A DNA stretch of 64,000 nt from assembly GCA_033060915.1 (NCBI GenBank), contig CM065379.1, forward strand, positions 26,838,318 to 26,902,317, given 5' to 3'. This document shows, piece after piece, positions 34,830 through 47,820 of this stretch. The DNA comes from Euryodendron excelsum (Eukaryota > Streptophyta > Magnoliopsida > Ericales > Pentaphylacaceae). The translations under genes and the position numbers were made by a program. Below the pieces are notes generated by a model. The model did not search any database. It was not told the origin of the DNA and saw nothing but the letters and a program-made list of their open reading frames with translations. Position 1 is the first letter of the stretch, and every line of letters starts with the position of its first letter.

Positions 34830-36596
34830 ATGAATACTAGTCCAACTTCCTCTATAATAATGAAGGCCATGGGTTACAATCTTCAGGAAAACATACCATT
34901 GTTAAGCTGGAATGCTAACAGGAACCCCTTGTGCAACACACTTACCACAATCTCAGAAGGGACAATTCCTGCCTTAGAGGAGCCCGAATACCAAAATCCT
35001 TCCTTCCTAACCACGCAATCTTATCTACTTGACATGAACTTAACCATAGGAGCCTTACTAGACCCTTCCCATTATCCCCTTATCCTTAATACGTTGTTCG
35101 AACCTGAACCCATGATCGCTATGGCTCGACCTGAACCTCAAACCAACAACCAAGGAAACACACGACCTAAACTATCTTTAGTCTTGCCAAAGAAACCAAA
35201 TGTGCCCACCACTCTACCCGTCCTCACCAACCCTTCACCTGTAGCAATCCCTTTGCCCGTAAACCCAAGGATAACTCTTCCGACCATAACCCAAACACCA
35301 ATACCCAGTCTTCATAAAGTCCCATGGAATTACCCACCTGATAAGGGCATCGGAGAGCCCGTAACATAAATAGGGGGAATGACTCGGTTAGGGCGCCTTT
35401 ATACCTCTGTTGAAGTGGAAAGAAAAAGGAAGGGGAAGGATAAAGAAGGAGAGTGCTCCAACCAGCCAACAAATCAGGAGATGTCAGAATTCACCAAAGC
35501 TTTAGGAAAGGTCAATTACAATATCATGGAACAGCTTAGGAAAGCCCCAGCCCATATTTCGACGTTGGGTTTGCTGCTCACTTCTGAGGTGCACCGGAAT
35601 GCTTTAATAAAGATCCTCAAGGATGCTCATGTGCCCGAGAGTTTCACGCCAGACAATCTACATGACATGGTCAGTCGCATTATGGCCCCAAACATCATCA
35701 CTTTCTCTGATGACGAGATTCCGGCTGATGGAACAGGTCATACTCAAGCTTTGCATATCACCGTAAGAATAAAAGGAAGAATGGTGGCCAAAGTATTGAT
35801 AGATAATGGGTTGGCATTGAACGTGTGCCCGTATTCTACTCTAGAAAGGCTGGGAATGGACCAAACTTACTTGAAAAATAGTGGTATGATCATCCGTGCC
35901 TTTGATGGATCTCGGAGGGAAGCCATGGGGGAAATTGAAATGCCTGTTGAGATAGGACCAGTAACCTTCACGATTAAATTTCAAGTTTTACACATTCCGG
36001 CTGTCTATAACTTGCTGTTAGGAAGGCCCTGGATCCATTCGGCGGGTGCGGTTCCTTCTAGTCTTCATCAAAAAGTCAAGTTCATCGTGGGCTCCAAGCT
36101 AATCGCTATTTTCACTGAAAAAGAGCTCGCTATATACAAAGCTGACATCATTACATCTGACACTGAACTGCCCTCTTGTTTTCAATCGTTCGAATATATC
36201 ACTGTCGTGCAGAAGGAAGATCAGGTGAAGCCAAGTTATTCCAAGAACTCTCAGTTGGTAGTACGGTACTTTAAAGAAAATGGTTTCCATCCGAGTAAAG
36301 GCTTAGGGAGATGTTTACACGGAAGACCAGAAGTCGTAGAAATACCGTCAACTGAACCCACCTTTGGATTGGGATATGAACCCATAAAAAGAGAAAGAAT
36401 AGAAGCAGCGCGGAAGAAAAGGGCTGATAAGAAAGCTGTCATGGAACTCTCGGACCAATTCAAGCAGTTAGACATGGGGAAAGGAACACTTGTATTAAGT
36501 AATAAGAAGAGAAAAGTCCAAGGAGAAGCGCCTGTCATGACAACCAGCATCGGAGTAACCCAAGATGGATCCATTCGAGCAATGTTGCCAGGCTAA
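34830..36596 (+). pseudogene. Element B protease ORF without gag
   Basis: Same layout as in A: unrecognised 179-residue start, Pro-rich linker, GGMT-type junction, protease, G-patch-like segment (ENGFHPSKGLGR) and Lys-rich end. One frame with TAA at 35,367 and a closing TAA at 36,594, where A reads GAA and goes on. The active site reads LIDNGLALNV, with Ser replaced by Leu (A keeps Ser). No Gag core or zinc knuckle. As A has the same gag-less arrangement at a separate insertion, this is a subfamily trait and not a local deletion. Confidence 0.88.
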
Positions 36597-36803
36597 AAAT
36601 TGCATAATTGGGCCAGCAAGGACATCATCCATGCTCGCAAGTTTCGGTACAAAGCCCGTTAGAGCGAGACCCTGGAACAACTGATTCGCCATAAACTTTG
36701 TCCTTTTAAATTTATTTGTCTTGACTTTTTAAAATCAAGTTATCAATGAATAAAATAATATCCCTTTCTTGTTTGATTTATTGTACACTATTTTCCATGC
36801 CAG
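36597..36803 (+). other. Possible Ogre-type intron region of element B
   Basis: Between the protease and RT frames. Ends TTTTCCATGCCAG at 36,803 before GG, a good 3' splice site. Candidate donors are GTACAA at 36,647 and GTTAGA at 36,659; neither is strong. Confidence 0.4.
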
Positions 36804-38163
36804 GGACCCTTGCATTCGATATCCTACGCAGCTAATCCAGGGAATGCCAATCTTGATAAATGATGACTTGAACACCGAGTTTGATTACCAACAATTGGGG
36901 ATTGAAGAAGATGTAAATTTTACAGAGGAGGTGCCAGAGGAAATTCGAGAACAAATAGAAAGACATGAGAATCGTAATACCCCAAACATTGAGGAAACAG
37001 AAACTGTTAATTTGGGAAATGAAGGGGATTCGAAGGAGCTTAGAATCAGTACGGGCCTAGATCAATGGCAGCGCAAAAAGTTATTGGAACTTTTGCATGC
37101 ATACTTGGATGTTTTCACATGGTCCTATCAAGACATGCCTGGACTAGATGAATCCATTGTGGAACATAGACTACCTTTGGACCCGCAGATGAAACCCTTT
37201 AAGCAGAAGCTAAGAAGATTGAAACCCGAATGAAGCCTGAAGATTAAGGAGGAGGTGATTAAACAATTTCAGGTAGGGTTTCTGCAAGTGGTAGAATATC
37301 CCCAATGGTTGGCTAATATCGTCCCGATACCCAAGAAAGATGGCAAGGTGCGGATGTGCATTGACTTTCGGGACCTCAATAGGGCCAGTCCAAAGGATGA
37401 TTTTCCTCTTCCCTACATAGATTTGCTTGTTGACAATACGGCCGGTCAAGGAATGTTTTCCTTCATGGACGGCTTTTTGGGATATAATCAGATCAAGCTG
37501 GCTGAAGAAGATCGGGAGAAGACTGCTTTCATTACCCCCTGGGGAGTATACTGTTATAAGGTCATGCCATGCGGGTTTCGTAACACAGGGACAACCTACC
37601 AAAAAGTCATGGTAACTTTATTCCATGACATGATGCATCAGGAAGTAGAGATCTGTATGGATGACATGATCGTCAAGTCCAAGCAACGGAAAGACCACTT
37701 GTTCAACTTGCGGAAGGTGTTTGATCGCCTCCGTAGATATCAGCTTAAGCTAAATCCGGCCAAATGCACATTCGGAGTATCTTCAGGGAAATTGTTGGGA
37801 TTTATAGTCAATGAAAAGGGGATAGAGGTTGATCCTGCCAAGGTGAAGTCCATTGTTGAAATGCCTACACCAAAAGGGGAAAAGGAGGTTCGGTCTTTTC
37901 TAGGAAAGTTGAACTTTATTAGCAAGTTCATAGCCCAAATGACCCACCTGTGCGAACCTATTTTCAAGCTCCTTAAGAAAGACGTTCCAAAGGAGTGGGA
38001 TGATAACTGTCAAATGGTGTTTGAGAAAATTAAAGAATATCTTCGAAATCCCCCTATCCTAGTGGCACCAACCCCGGGGCGTCCTTTGCTGATGTACATG
38101 ACAGTGTTAGATACTTCTATGGGATGCATCCTGGGGCAACATGATGAAACGGGGAGAAAATAG
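36769..38163 (+). pseudogene. Element B reverse transcriptase and start of RNase H
   Basis: Same domain order as A. TGA at 37,231 (the codon where A has its TAG at 4,652) and TAG at 38,161 (A reads GAG) interrupt it; register is kept. Motifs: VRMCIDFRDLNRASPKDDFPLP, MPCGFRNTGTTYQ (usual FG reads CG), and the catalytic box reads CMDD, where A has YVDD. GRPLLMYMTVLDTSMGC marks the first RNase H. Inactive by stops and by changes near the active site. Confidence 0.93.
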
Positions 38164-38838
38164 CAAGCCATTTACTACCTCAGTAAGAAATTTCTGCCAT
38201 ATGAAGCGAAGTATTCCGATCTCGAGAAAACCTGCTGCGCATTAGCCTGGTCAGCTCACAGGCTTCAACACTACATGCTCTATCATACCACCTTCCTCAT
38301 CTCTCAAATGGATCCCCTCAAGTATATATTCGAGAAACCAACCCTGTCCAGCAGAATTGCTCGATGGCACATGATCCTGTCAGAATTCGACATTGTGTTC
38401 ACTACTCGTAAAGCAGTCAAGGGGCAGGTGATAGCTGATTATCTGGCTGAGAACCCCATTGATGATTATCAATCCATGGAGCCCCAATTTCCCGATGAAA
38501 ATATACTTTGCGTTGATGGTACATCTGAAGAGCAAGAACCAGCCTGGTGGAAGATGTTTTTTGATGGCGCTGCTAATAAAAGGGGAGCTGGCATTGGGGC
38601 AGTAGTAGTGTGAAGAACCTGCAATCATTATCCTATTATAGTTAAGCTGCAACTTGAATTCTATACTAATAACATCGCCGAATATGAGGCTTGCATCCTG
38701 GGGTTAAGATTGGCATTAGAAATGAGGATTGATGAATTGGTCGTTCTTGGGGATTCAGATTTGGTCATTTAGCAATCCAAGGACGTGTATCAAACTCGAG
38801 ATGCCAAACTCTCCCCGTATCATCAATAGGTCAAGGAT
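38164..38838 (+). pseudogene. Element B RNase H domains
   Basis: Rest of the first RNase H (YYLSKKF, LEKTCCALAWSAHRL) and the second, Tat-type RNase H (FFDGAANKRGAG, NIAEYEA, LGDSDLVI). In-frame stops: TGA at 38,611 (A reads TCA), TAG at 38,770 (shared with A at 6,191) and TAG at 38,827 (A reads CAG). The frame at 38,729-39,169 in another register is a shadow. Confidence 0.88.
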
Positions 38839-39722
38839 TTGTGTCAGCTATTCAAAAGCGTGGATTTTCGTCACGTGCCTCGAACAGAGAATAGCTTCAC
38901 TGATGCCTTGGCTGCAGCAATCAAGGTCGACAGTGGCACTGAAATACCCCCTCTACAGATCTTCACTAGGGATGTCCCCTCTTATTGTCTGCAAACAACT
39001 ATTGAACCTCACAAGAAACCGTGGTTTTATGACATCCAGAGGTATATTCAAGCCAGGACATTCCCCGATGCGGCAACACAACGTGATAGGAAGACCATTT
39101 GTCGTTTGGCGGGACACTATTTCATGGCTGAAAATGAGCTTTTCAGGAGATCATGGTTCGGACCTCTAAGATGTGTCAATGCCGCCAAAGCAAAAGTTAT
39201 CATGGAGGAAGTGCACGAGGGAGTTTGTGGCCCCCACATGAATGGCCACATGCTTGCAAAGAAGATTCTCTGGACAGGGTATTACTGGTCAACAATGGAG
39301 TCATATTGCATTAGATACGTTCTTCGGTGTCACAAATGTCAGATACATGGGGATAAGATCAAAGCACCACCGTCTGAGCTCCATTCTATGTCTGCCCCAT
39401 GGCCCTTTTTTATATGGGGGATAGATATGATTGGACCTATCACTCCTAAAGCTTCCAACGGCCATCGCTTCATCCTGGTCGCCATTGATTATTTCACTAA
39501 ATGGGTGAAAGCCGTCTCTTACGTCCATGTCACCAAGAAGGTCGTAGAAAGGTTCATAAAAAATTGCATCATCTGCCGGTATGGGATTCCCGAGTCACTC
39601 ATTACTGATAATGCTTTCAATCTGAACAACGAATTGATATCAAAGCTATGCTAAACATTTCGCATTACTCACCGGAATTCGGTCACTTACCGGCCCCAGA
39701 TGAATGAGGCAGTAGAAGCAGC
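38839..39722 (+). pseudogene. Element B integrase, truncated
   Basis: End of the second RNase H, the linker, then the integrase zinc domain HEGVCGPH...RCHKCQ (complete HHCC pattern, unlike A), and the core with WGIDMIGPI (Asp kept) and LITDNAFNL. TAA at 39,652 (A reads CAA). Coding similarity to A stops in EAVEAA at 39,722, where an LTR begins; the last third of integrase is missing. It shows the S1 target site of A in unbroken form. Confidence 0.93.
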
Positions 39723-41323
39723 TGTAAGCACCCCATTTTTGATCACTCGGTAGTCTACACTCCGTCCAGACTTGTTTTCAAGTCATTGTGGGCATATTCC
39801 AATCGAAACCAATTCTCTAGGTCCAAATTCCTTCTCTCCATCGCTTCACGGGCCTGTCGGGCCCAAACAGAGGCAAAATAACCAAAATGCCCTTAGGGGC
39901 ATTGTCCTTTCCAAAACCTTTCCAATCCCACTCTCGAGACAGTTTATTTCTCGAGATGGTTCCAATCCAGGCACGTCTCTTTAGAGACGGTAAGACCCCT
40001 TTCCAATCCCACTCTCGAGACAGTTTACTCCTCGAGACGGTTCCAATCCAGGCACGTCTCTTTGGAGACGGTAAGACCCCTTTCCAAACCCACTCTCGAG
40101 ACAGTTTATTCCTCGAGACGGCTCCAATCCAGGCACGTCTCTTTGGAGACGGTAAGACCCCTTCCAGTCCCACTCTCGAGACAGTTTATTCCTCGAGACG
40201 GCTCCAATCCAGGCACGTCTCTTTGGAGACGGTAAGACCCCTTCCAGTCCCACTCTCGAGACAGTTTATTCCTCGAGACGGTCCAAGTAGCAAAACTACT
40301 CACAAAACCGTTAGAGTATCGGAAATACTCATAAATCATCAACCTCATCCGAGTAGCGGAAATACTCACACCATTAGAGTGGCGGAAACACTCAAAACCC
40401 CGGTCAAAACCAGTGTCTGTTAGCCCACTTTGGTGAAAAATGTCCAAATTGTCCTGTGTACATTTTTCGAGACTTTCTAGTCAATATGACCATTTTGCCC
40501 CTAGGCATCCGAACGCCCCGGGAACCACACCGGCTCTGGGTATCAAACCGGTAATGTCCCGAGAATACTTTTTATAGTGTTCTGAACCTTCTTTTACATT
40601 TCCGGATCATTTCGAGTCAGTTCCGGCCAACCCGGCACAAAATGATCGTTTTGCCCCTAGAGGGCCGGTCTCCTTTTTCGACCACACCGGCTCTAGGTAT
40701 CAAACCGGTAACCTCCTGAGACTACTTTTTATAGTAATCTCAACTCCGCTTTACCTTTCCGGATCATTCCGAGTCAGTCCCGGCAAACCCGGTACAAAAT
40801 GACCGTTTTGCCCCTAATGGGCCGGTCTCCTTTTCCGACCACGCCGGCTTTGGGAATCAAACCGGCAACCTCTGAGAAAATTCTAAATAATGTTTTCAGA
40901 TCCCAAGTCTTCTCCTGGGACAGTCCGAGTTTGTCCCAGCAGTTTCCCGGTCCGATTGACCGTTTTGCCTCTAAAGGCCCGGTCAACCTTCCCGACCCAT
41001 TTTGTCCTCGCTTTTCAAGTCAAATACCTCCAGGACACTATTTTAAGTGTTCCTGCTCCTTTCTGACCTTCCGGGTCATTCCTAGCTCCTTCAAATCATT
41101 CCCGGACTTTCCGGAGTCACTCCTAGTAAAGCCAGGCAAAAAATTGCATGGTAGTCACTAGTACAGGTGCCCAAATCTAGTCAAAGATACGTTGCTTGCC
41201 GACTTATAAAGTTTCCTAACTGGCTGGCGCCAAGCCAAGAATTGGCCTAGCGCCACTCCTAGTGGCGCCAAGAGAAATTTTGCCCTAGCCCCACTACAAC
41301 AAGCGCCAGGTTTGTCCAATTTT

Positions 41324-41332
41324 TATAAATAC
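41324..41332 (+). promoter_or_regulatory. TATA box of element C LTR
   Basis: TATAAATAC followed by AGAGCCTCATTCAACGTG. Confidence 0.82.
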
Positions 41333-44300
41333 AGAGCCTCATTCAACGTGAAAGGGGTCTGCAAACTGAACCTAAAAATCCTATATTTCAATATACAGAG
41401 CTTGAGCACCTCCTAAACCCTAGCCTCCCTAGGTTTTCCAAACCCTACCCACTCTACATAAACCCTAGCCCCCTATACACTTATACACTCCCCCATACAC
41501 TCATACACTAGCCTTCAACCATCCTTTGAAGACTTGAAGAGCTGCCATCTAAAGCTTGAAGACAATCCTTGAAGGTCGAAGAAGAAGATCAAGACGAAGA
41601 CCGAAGATTGAAGACTGCACGGCGCGCAAAATAAACAAGACCTGCGGTAGGCTCCCTATTTAAATTTTTGCACTTCCCCCCTCTCTCTTCTCTCTTCTAA
41701 CCCACTTGAGTTTTATCTATTTTAATCCCCCATCTCTTTCCTACCCTTTATTTGCATGCTTGAAACAAGGGGATTCCCAGTCCATGCGTAGGATTGGGCT
41801 ATTGGAGAGTCACCGTGTCGGGGGCTTTCTTCTAGTCTAACCAAAGACCACGTGGGCCTGGCCCCCTTGATTATGTGTTGAAGCCTTAACCTTGTATGTT
41901 TACGATCCCAAATTGCATTGTGCATATCATAATCTTGCATCTTCCAAAATTCGTTTTCAAACTCGTTTTCAAAATCGTTTTCAAAATTGCATCAAAATCT
42001 CTTTTTCAAAAACTTATTTTCAAAATCACAATCCTAGGGTGATTCTAGCCTTTCCATGGCTAGGGTTGCTTTATGAAAGTGTTACATTTAAAGTGACCAA
42101 TATGGTCCATATTTTCAAAATCTTGTTGATTTTCAAAACCGCTTTCCTAAAGTGGTTCTAGCCCCCTTATGGTTAGAATTGCTTTAGGAAAGTGAGACAT
42201 TTTCATGCTTTCCAAAAAAACTCTCTCTTCAAAGATCTCTTCCTAAAAATTTCTTTTTCAACATACTTTCCTAAAACTCTCCTCTTCAAAATTGTTTTCA
42301 AAAACTCCTTCCCAAAATCTGTTTTTCAAAACTCTCTTTTTCAACTCATCTCCAAAATCTTTTCTTCAAAATCCACTTTCTAAAAACGTTCTCCACAACT
42401 CTTTTCAAAAACTCTCTTCCGAAAATTTTTCTTCTTGAAACTCTCCTCTAGGAACTTCTTTCCAAAATCTACGTTTCTAAAAACGCACTTTCCAAAACTC
42501 CTTCTCTTTAAAACCTTTTTCCAAAAACTCCCTCTTCAAATTCACTTTCCAAAAGTTCCTCCCTAGGATTCCCTTCTAGAAAACCTTCGTTTCCAAAAAC
42601 GCACTTTCTAAAAATCCCTTTTCCTTAGAGCCCAAATCAAGCCTTAGAGCCCACAATTAGGAAACCCTAATTTTCTTTCCAAAAACATGATTTTCAAACT
42701 TTGCCCTAAACCTAGGTTTCCAAAACCTCATGTTTTCACATAAAAAATATACATGTTTCCATAACCTATTTTCTACGTCAAAACTATGGTTTTTCAAATC
42801 TAGGGTTTCTAAAACCTCCCTTTTCAAATCCTTGCCAAATCAAATCTTCCCTTTAGGAAACAAAATCAAACCTTTGCTTTAGGAAACCAAATCCAATCTC
42901 CCCGTTTAGGAAACTAGATCCTATCCTCCGTTTTTTGAAACGAAATCAAACTTTCCCTTTTAGAAACAAAATCCAATCCTTTCCTAATCCGACTTTTTTC
43001 TTAATCCTTCCTAAACTTCCACTTTCCTAAACCCTAAGTTTCCAAAAACTTGAACATAAAAATCTTTCCTAATTCAACCCTTTCCTAATTCAACCCCCTT
43101 TCCAAATCTTAACTTTCTAAATTCAAGCTTTTAAACCTTTCCTAAATTCAAACCTTTCTTAATTTCAAGATTTTCTAAAACTCTAAAACTTTCTACAATC
43201 TTAAATCTTTCTAAACTCTAAAACTTTCTAAATCCTAAACTTTCCAAATTTCAAATCTTTTCAAATCCAAAGTTTCCTAAATTCAAAACTTTCTTAAGTT
43301 AAATCTTTCTAAACTTCCAAGCTTTCTAAATTCTAAATCTTTCCAAAACTTCAACATCTTTCCAAATCCAAAACTTTCTTATTTTCAAAACTTCCTTATT
43401 TTCAAAACCTTTCCTTTTTCAAAACCTTTCTTAAAATGGAGCTTTCTTAATTCAAAACTTTCTAAACTCAAAGCTTTCTTAATTCAAAACTTTCCCTTTC
43501 TTAATTCAAGACTTTCTTAAGTTGAAACATTTCTTAATTCAAACATTTCCTAAAACGAAATTTTCTTACTTTCAAGACTTCCCTATTTCAAAACTTTCTA
43601 AATTCAAAACTTTCCAATTTTCAAAACTTCCTCATTTCAAAACCTTTCCTAAAACAACACTTTCCTAAGTTGAAACTTTCTTAAACCTAAGCCTTTCCTA
43701 ATTCAAACCTTTCCTAAATCCAATCCTTTCCTAAATCTTCCAAGTTCAACATTTGAGTCAAATCTTTCTAAATCTTTCTTAATCTCAAGTCTTTCCTAGG
43801 TCTCCTATCTTTCCTAAGTCTAGGTTTCCTAAACCTCCATCTTTCGACAACCAAGTCTTTCCAAAATCAATCTTTCCAAAGCAAGTCCAATCGTCTCAAT
43901 TTTAATTTCCAATCTCCTCTCCTAATTTCAAATCAAATCCAATTTTCAATTCAATCTCTTTCTTCCAATCCAATCTCTCTCTTCAAATCAATCTCTTTTC
44001 AATCGGACTCCACTCCGAACTATGACTGACCTGATTCCCTCAAAGGGATACGTAGGCAACCTTGACAGGTGCAGTCATAATACTTTTCAAACTTTCAATT
44101 CCACCCTCATGGGTGTGGTTTTCAAAATATTCTCAAATTTCAAATTCCGATCTATTTTCAAATTTCTACTTTCAATTTTTGAACTTTCCAATTTCAATTC
44201 TATCTCTTCAAATCTTTTTTCAAATCAAATTAACTTCTTTTCAAATCTCTTTTCTAAATCAATTCTCTTTCCTTACACTTGCATACCATGCATCATGTTA

Positions 44301-44660
44301 GTTTTCAAGCATTGTTTTTCAAAGTAGATAGGATTGAACCATTAGTTAGTTAAAGAATCTCGTAGGTGAATCTAGGGTAGATTGACATGTAGGTACCAAA
44401 AGGGCGGGGTAGGGTGATAGCTTAGTGCATCTTCCCTACACGTAACCAACCTCCGAACCTAGGATCACTGATTTCAAAGACCAAAACGGAGTTATTTTTC
44501 AAAAAGGGCTAAATGTTTTCCAAAAGGTTGCCAAACAACCTGTTTTCCTAAAAACCCTCTCTTGAGGATGTTTTCCAAAATCGTTTTCCAAAAGCCCTAA
44601 GTGTAGTCTTCGGATTATTCTTAGTTTTTAGGTGACCTAACTCACCTTAATCAAGTTAGG

Positions 44661-44670
44661 TGGCGACTCC
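44661..44670 (+). promoter_or_regulatory. PBS-like decamer in U5
   Basis: TGGCGACTCC, identical to the first ten bases of the real PBS 164 bp downstream. It lies right beside the stem ACCTAAC...GTTAGGT. The equivalent site is present in every LTR end here: 703, 22,335, 33,218, 55,074, reversed at 6,822-6,831, and in the diverged S3 at 63,539. Confidence 0.7.
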
Positions 44671-44824
44671 GAATCTTTTTCAAAAGCCCTTTGTTCAAAC
44701 CAATTTTTCAATTCAAACCTAGTCGCACTCATTCTTCTAGGAGGGTGAGTTCTAACGAGAGAGTACAGCATTTTTTCCGCTTGTGTGAGTATTCCTCGAG
44801 TGCAAAAAATCTGGGCGCGACAGC

Positions 44825-44842
44825 TGGCGACTCCGCTGGGGA
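44825..44842 (+). other. Element C primer binding site (perfect)
   Basis: TGGCGACTCCGCTGGGGA, complementary to the 3' end plus CCA of a plant tRNA-Arg and two bases after the LTR. This is the best preserved of the three copies. Confidence 0.92.
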
Positions 44843-46353
44843 CACTTAGAGGGTTAGGCCGTAGTCATGTCTCTTTACCCTTCACCCATGTAGAGTCTTC
44901 AATTAACTTGGTTCAATCCTATTCACTTTAAATTTTCAAAACTAGATTTTCAAAATTATTTTCAAAAAACAAACATGCATTCATTCATATTATCTTGTGT
45001 TATGTTTGCCATCCACATACTAACACTTGCATCTTTGTTTTGTAGGTGCGCTTTATGTTTAAACATTATTAACTGCTTTGTATGAATGTGATGTACAGGA
45101 TGAATGGGAGTTGTTGGGCCCTTTCCTCCACTTTTAAAAATCACACACACACTGCATGTGCACTTGCATTCTGCATACTTGCATACCCTGATATGTCCTT
45201 TCTAGTTAGAAAGGGGGAATGGTATATTGGTTGTGGGCAAGATGCTGTGTCAGTTTCTTCGCCTACGGCCTCTTGATGGTTCCCCCGCTCGGATCACCAA
45301 CCGATCATGGCACCACCTCGGGGAGTGGGCCTAGGTTTGAAGATTCGGGGACCGAGCCTTTTTAGGACGCATTAGTCAACCCTCAACCTCATACTCATAT
45401 AGACACCATGCATAGCCGAACCTCTGCCGGATTTAGGACACGAGCACCTTTTTCAAAATCACGGAGGAAAGGGCGACTGCTCTTACTTTCATTTATACCT
45501 GCTGTTATAATGTTTGTATTTATACTGTTATAATGCCTGATTATTTCAATTGTACCTTCTCTCTTTAGACTTTTTGCATATTCATGTTCATGCATTCAAT
45601 ATCCCATGTCCAGACAAGAGTTCCAAGTAACTCAAGTCACTGCATTCTCATGCATATGATCAACCCATTGAGAGTGACACCAACGTCACTCTCCCTTGCA
45701 TTAAACCTACCCAAACCCTAAGGGTTCCCGCGTAACCCTAAGGATTCATCGCATGCATCTCAAATCATTCCATAAGAGGGGCCCCAATCCCTCTATGCTC
45801 ACGGAGATAGGGTTGCCAAGAAGACAAGGGGCAATCAATCAACAAGGTCCCTCAGCGACCTCCTCGACATCAAATCCAAGGAAGGCGAATCCGAAGACTC
45901 AAGAGTAGTTTAGGGTTTCCCTTTGTAAAAGTAGATAGGTGGAAGTCCAAAGGAAAATGTTCCCCCTCCCCCTATTAAAATGTATTTCAACTCTTTTGTA
46001 TCTTAAACCCAAAATTTAATGTACTTTTTTATTTATATGAATGAATGCATAAATGGCTTAAGGTTCCCACCTGACGGTAGAGTGTCTGCATACAGGGGCA
46101 AACCCCCTATCTCCAAAAGTGAGCCAATACATTATGTTTAGTCTCCCTCTCAAGCAGGGGCAACCCTAGGACATGCATTGCATAAAGTTCTTTAAAAACC
46201 AAAATCTAACTTGTGACTTGTGTTTTTGTCTTTTTCTTTTTTTTCTTTTTATTTCTATTTATAGAAGTCACCTTGCACTGAGTCAAAATTGCTCCCACGA
46301 AAGTGCAACATCCACCTAGGGATCCTATTATCACTCGACACAAAGCATCACTG
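44843..46353 (+). other. Element C untranslated leader
   Basis: Similar to the leaders of A and B until about 46,215, then it diverges: a pyrimidine tract ending TATTTATAG at about 46,264 precedes gag. The hairpin is at 45,197-45,214. No gene seen. Confidence 0.7.
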
Positions 46354-47820
46354 ATGGCTGCTAACCCTGAAGAATCCTCTCAAGTCTCTCGAGAGGAAGT
46401 TAATGAAATGAGGGCTAAGATGGATGAGATGCTCCAACTCATTCAAACTCTAACCATGAAGGATGCTACTGCGATCCCGTCATCATCAATGACTTCATCT
46501 AAAGACCTTGAACCCGCTAATCCGAGGATCTTGCTTCAGTCTGACAATGCTGGGAAAACTAAAGAAGATGCCAAAAGGGTCAATACTGAAGAAGAAGAGA
46601 CCATATTGCTTTCACCCGTCATAAAGAAGGCCCTTCTTGACCCTCTCAGTTTGAAAATCCAAGGGTTGGAGGATTCATTGCGAAGTCTCCATGGCCATGA
46701 TGCTTACAGATTCACTTCTTATGATGAACTCTGTTTCTTCCCCGACCATCCAAGACCTGCTAAATTTAAAATGCCTGACTTCTTGAAGTACGACGGTACC
46801 GGTAACCCCATTGCTCATCTTCGCCTATACGTGGGAGCGCTTAGTGGACATGGCAACGACCCAAAACTCCTTATGTAGTTATTCCAACACAGCCTCACGG
46901 GGTCGGCTCTACAACGGCTCGTTCGTCTGGACTTAAGGAAGATCACCACCTAGATGGAGCTAGTCAATGCATTCAAAGCCCAATACCGTCACAACATCGA
47001 TCTCACTTCCGATCGCTGGTCCTTGATGACGATGAGCAAGGGTGAGAAGGAGAGCTTTAAAGCATACGCCCTAAGATGGAGGGAGGCCGCTGCACAAGTT
47101 AATCCCCCGTTGGAGGAGAAGGAGTATGTACAACTATTTGTACATACTTTTCAAGGTATATTCTATGAGAAATTCTGCACAAGCGTGGGAAAAAGCTTTT
47201 TCGAGCTCATCATGCAGGGAGAGAAGATAGAAAACGACCTCAAGACAGGAAGAATTACAGATCCCTATGCCAAGACTGGAGAAAATACTGTCAACATAGC
47301 CAAGAAGGTGGCTACTACAAGGGGCATGATCAGGAAGGAAAGTGAAGTGTCTGCTATTCTGCCTGGCCAACCACCTCAATACCAACCCCCGTTACAATCA
47401 CCCCCAATCCTGCCCTTGCCCACCCTGACCATGCCTGCTCCAACCCCAAACTATGGTCTCGCTGGGGCACGACCCAACTTCAATAGACCTGCTCGACGTA
47501 TCTGCACCTTCGACGCCTTAGCCTGCACCCAAACCGAGGCCTACCATAGCCTTCTGAAGAACAACATCTTGAAGCCTATACCTGCTCGCCCGTTGCCAAG
47601 CCCTCTGCCCCTAACCTTTAATGCCGCTCTTACATGTGAATATCATTCAGGTGGCCAGGGGCATGACACCGAAAGCAGTTTTGCTCTCAAGCACAAGATC
47701 CAAGACCTGATCGACAATAAGACCATCGATCTGCAGCCAGTAAAACCTGCTCCCACTCCCAATGTGACTGCTAATCCTCTGCCAAATCACATCGTCAATA
47801 TGAAACTAGTAGAAATGAAG
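46354..47820 (+). pseudogene. Element C Gag, truncated
   Basis: Single frame from ATG 46,354 (the frame is open a little further upstream without ATG), with TAG at 46,876 and 46,951. The first part is coiled-coil-like (NEMRAKMDEMLQLIQTL). Then the plant Retrotrans_gag core: KMPDFLKYDGTGNPIAHLRLY, HSLTGSALQRL, NAFKAQYRHN, KGEKESFKAYALRWREAA and FHTF-like YVQLFVHTF. Next a Pro-rich stretch and a zinc-knuckle-like C-YHSG-GHD-ES segment whose last Cys is Ser, then HKIQDLIDNKTI and NPLPNH. Forms the particle shell and binds RNA. Cut at 47,820 inside MKGAR, where reversed LTR sequence begins at GGCGCCAG; residues beyond that are LTR. Confidence 0.9.

Larger units (their letters stand above)
39723..44822 (+). 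mobile_element. LTR of element C
   Basis: 5,100 bp, TGTAAGCACCCC to GGGCGCGACA, followed by a perfect PBS, so it acts as the 5' LTR of C. Contents: 78-bp array (39,905-40,275), about three 157-bp units, GGCGCC cluster (41,220-41,310), TATA box, U5 block and low-complexity tract (42,200-43,950). It is not the partner of B's 5' LTR: its private differences near the 3' end set it apart from 28,908-33,378 and 50,314-55,260. Left neighbour is GCAGC of B's integrase; no matching GCAGC follows a 3' LTR. Confidence 0.93.

Noticed and set aside
39905..40275. Regular repeats resembling a CRISPR array
   Set aside because: Units are directly adjacent with no unique spacers, in a plant LTR with no cas genes.
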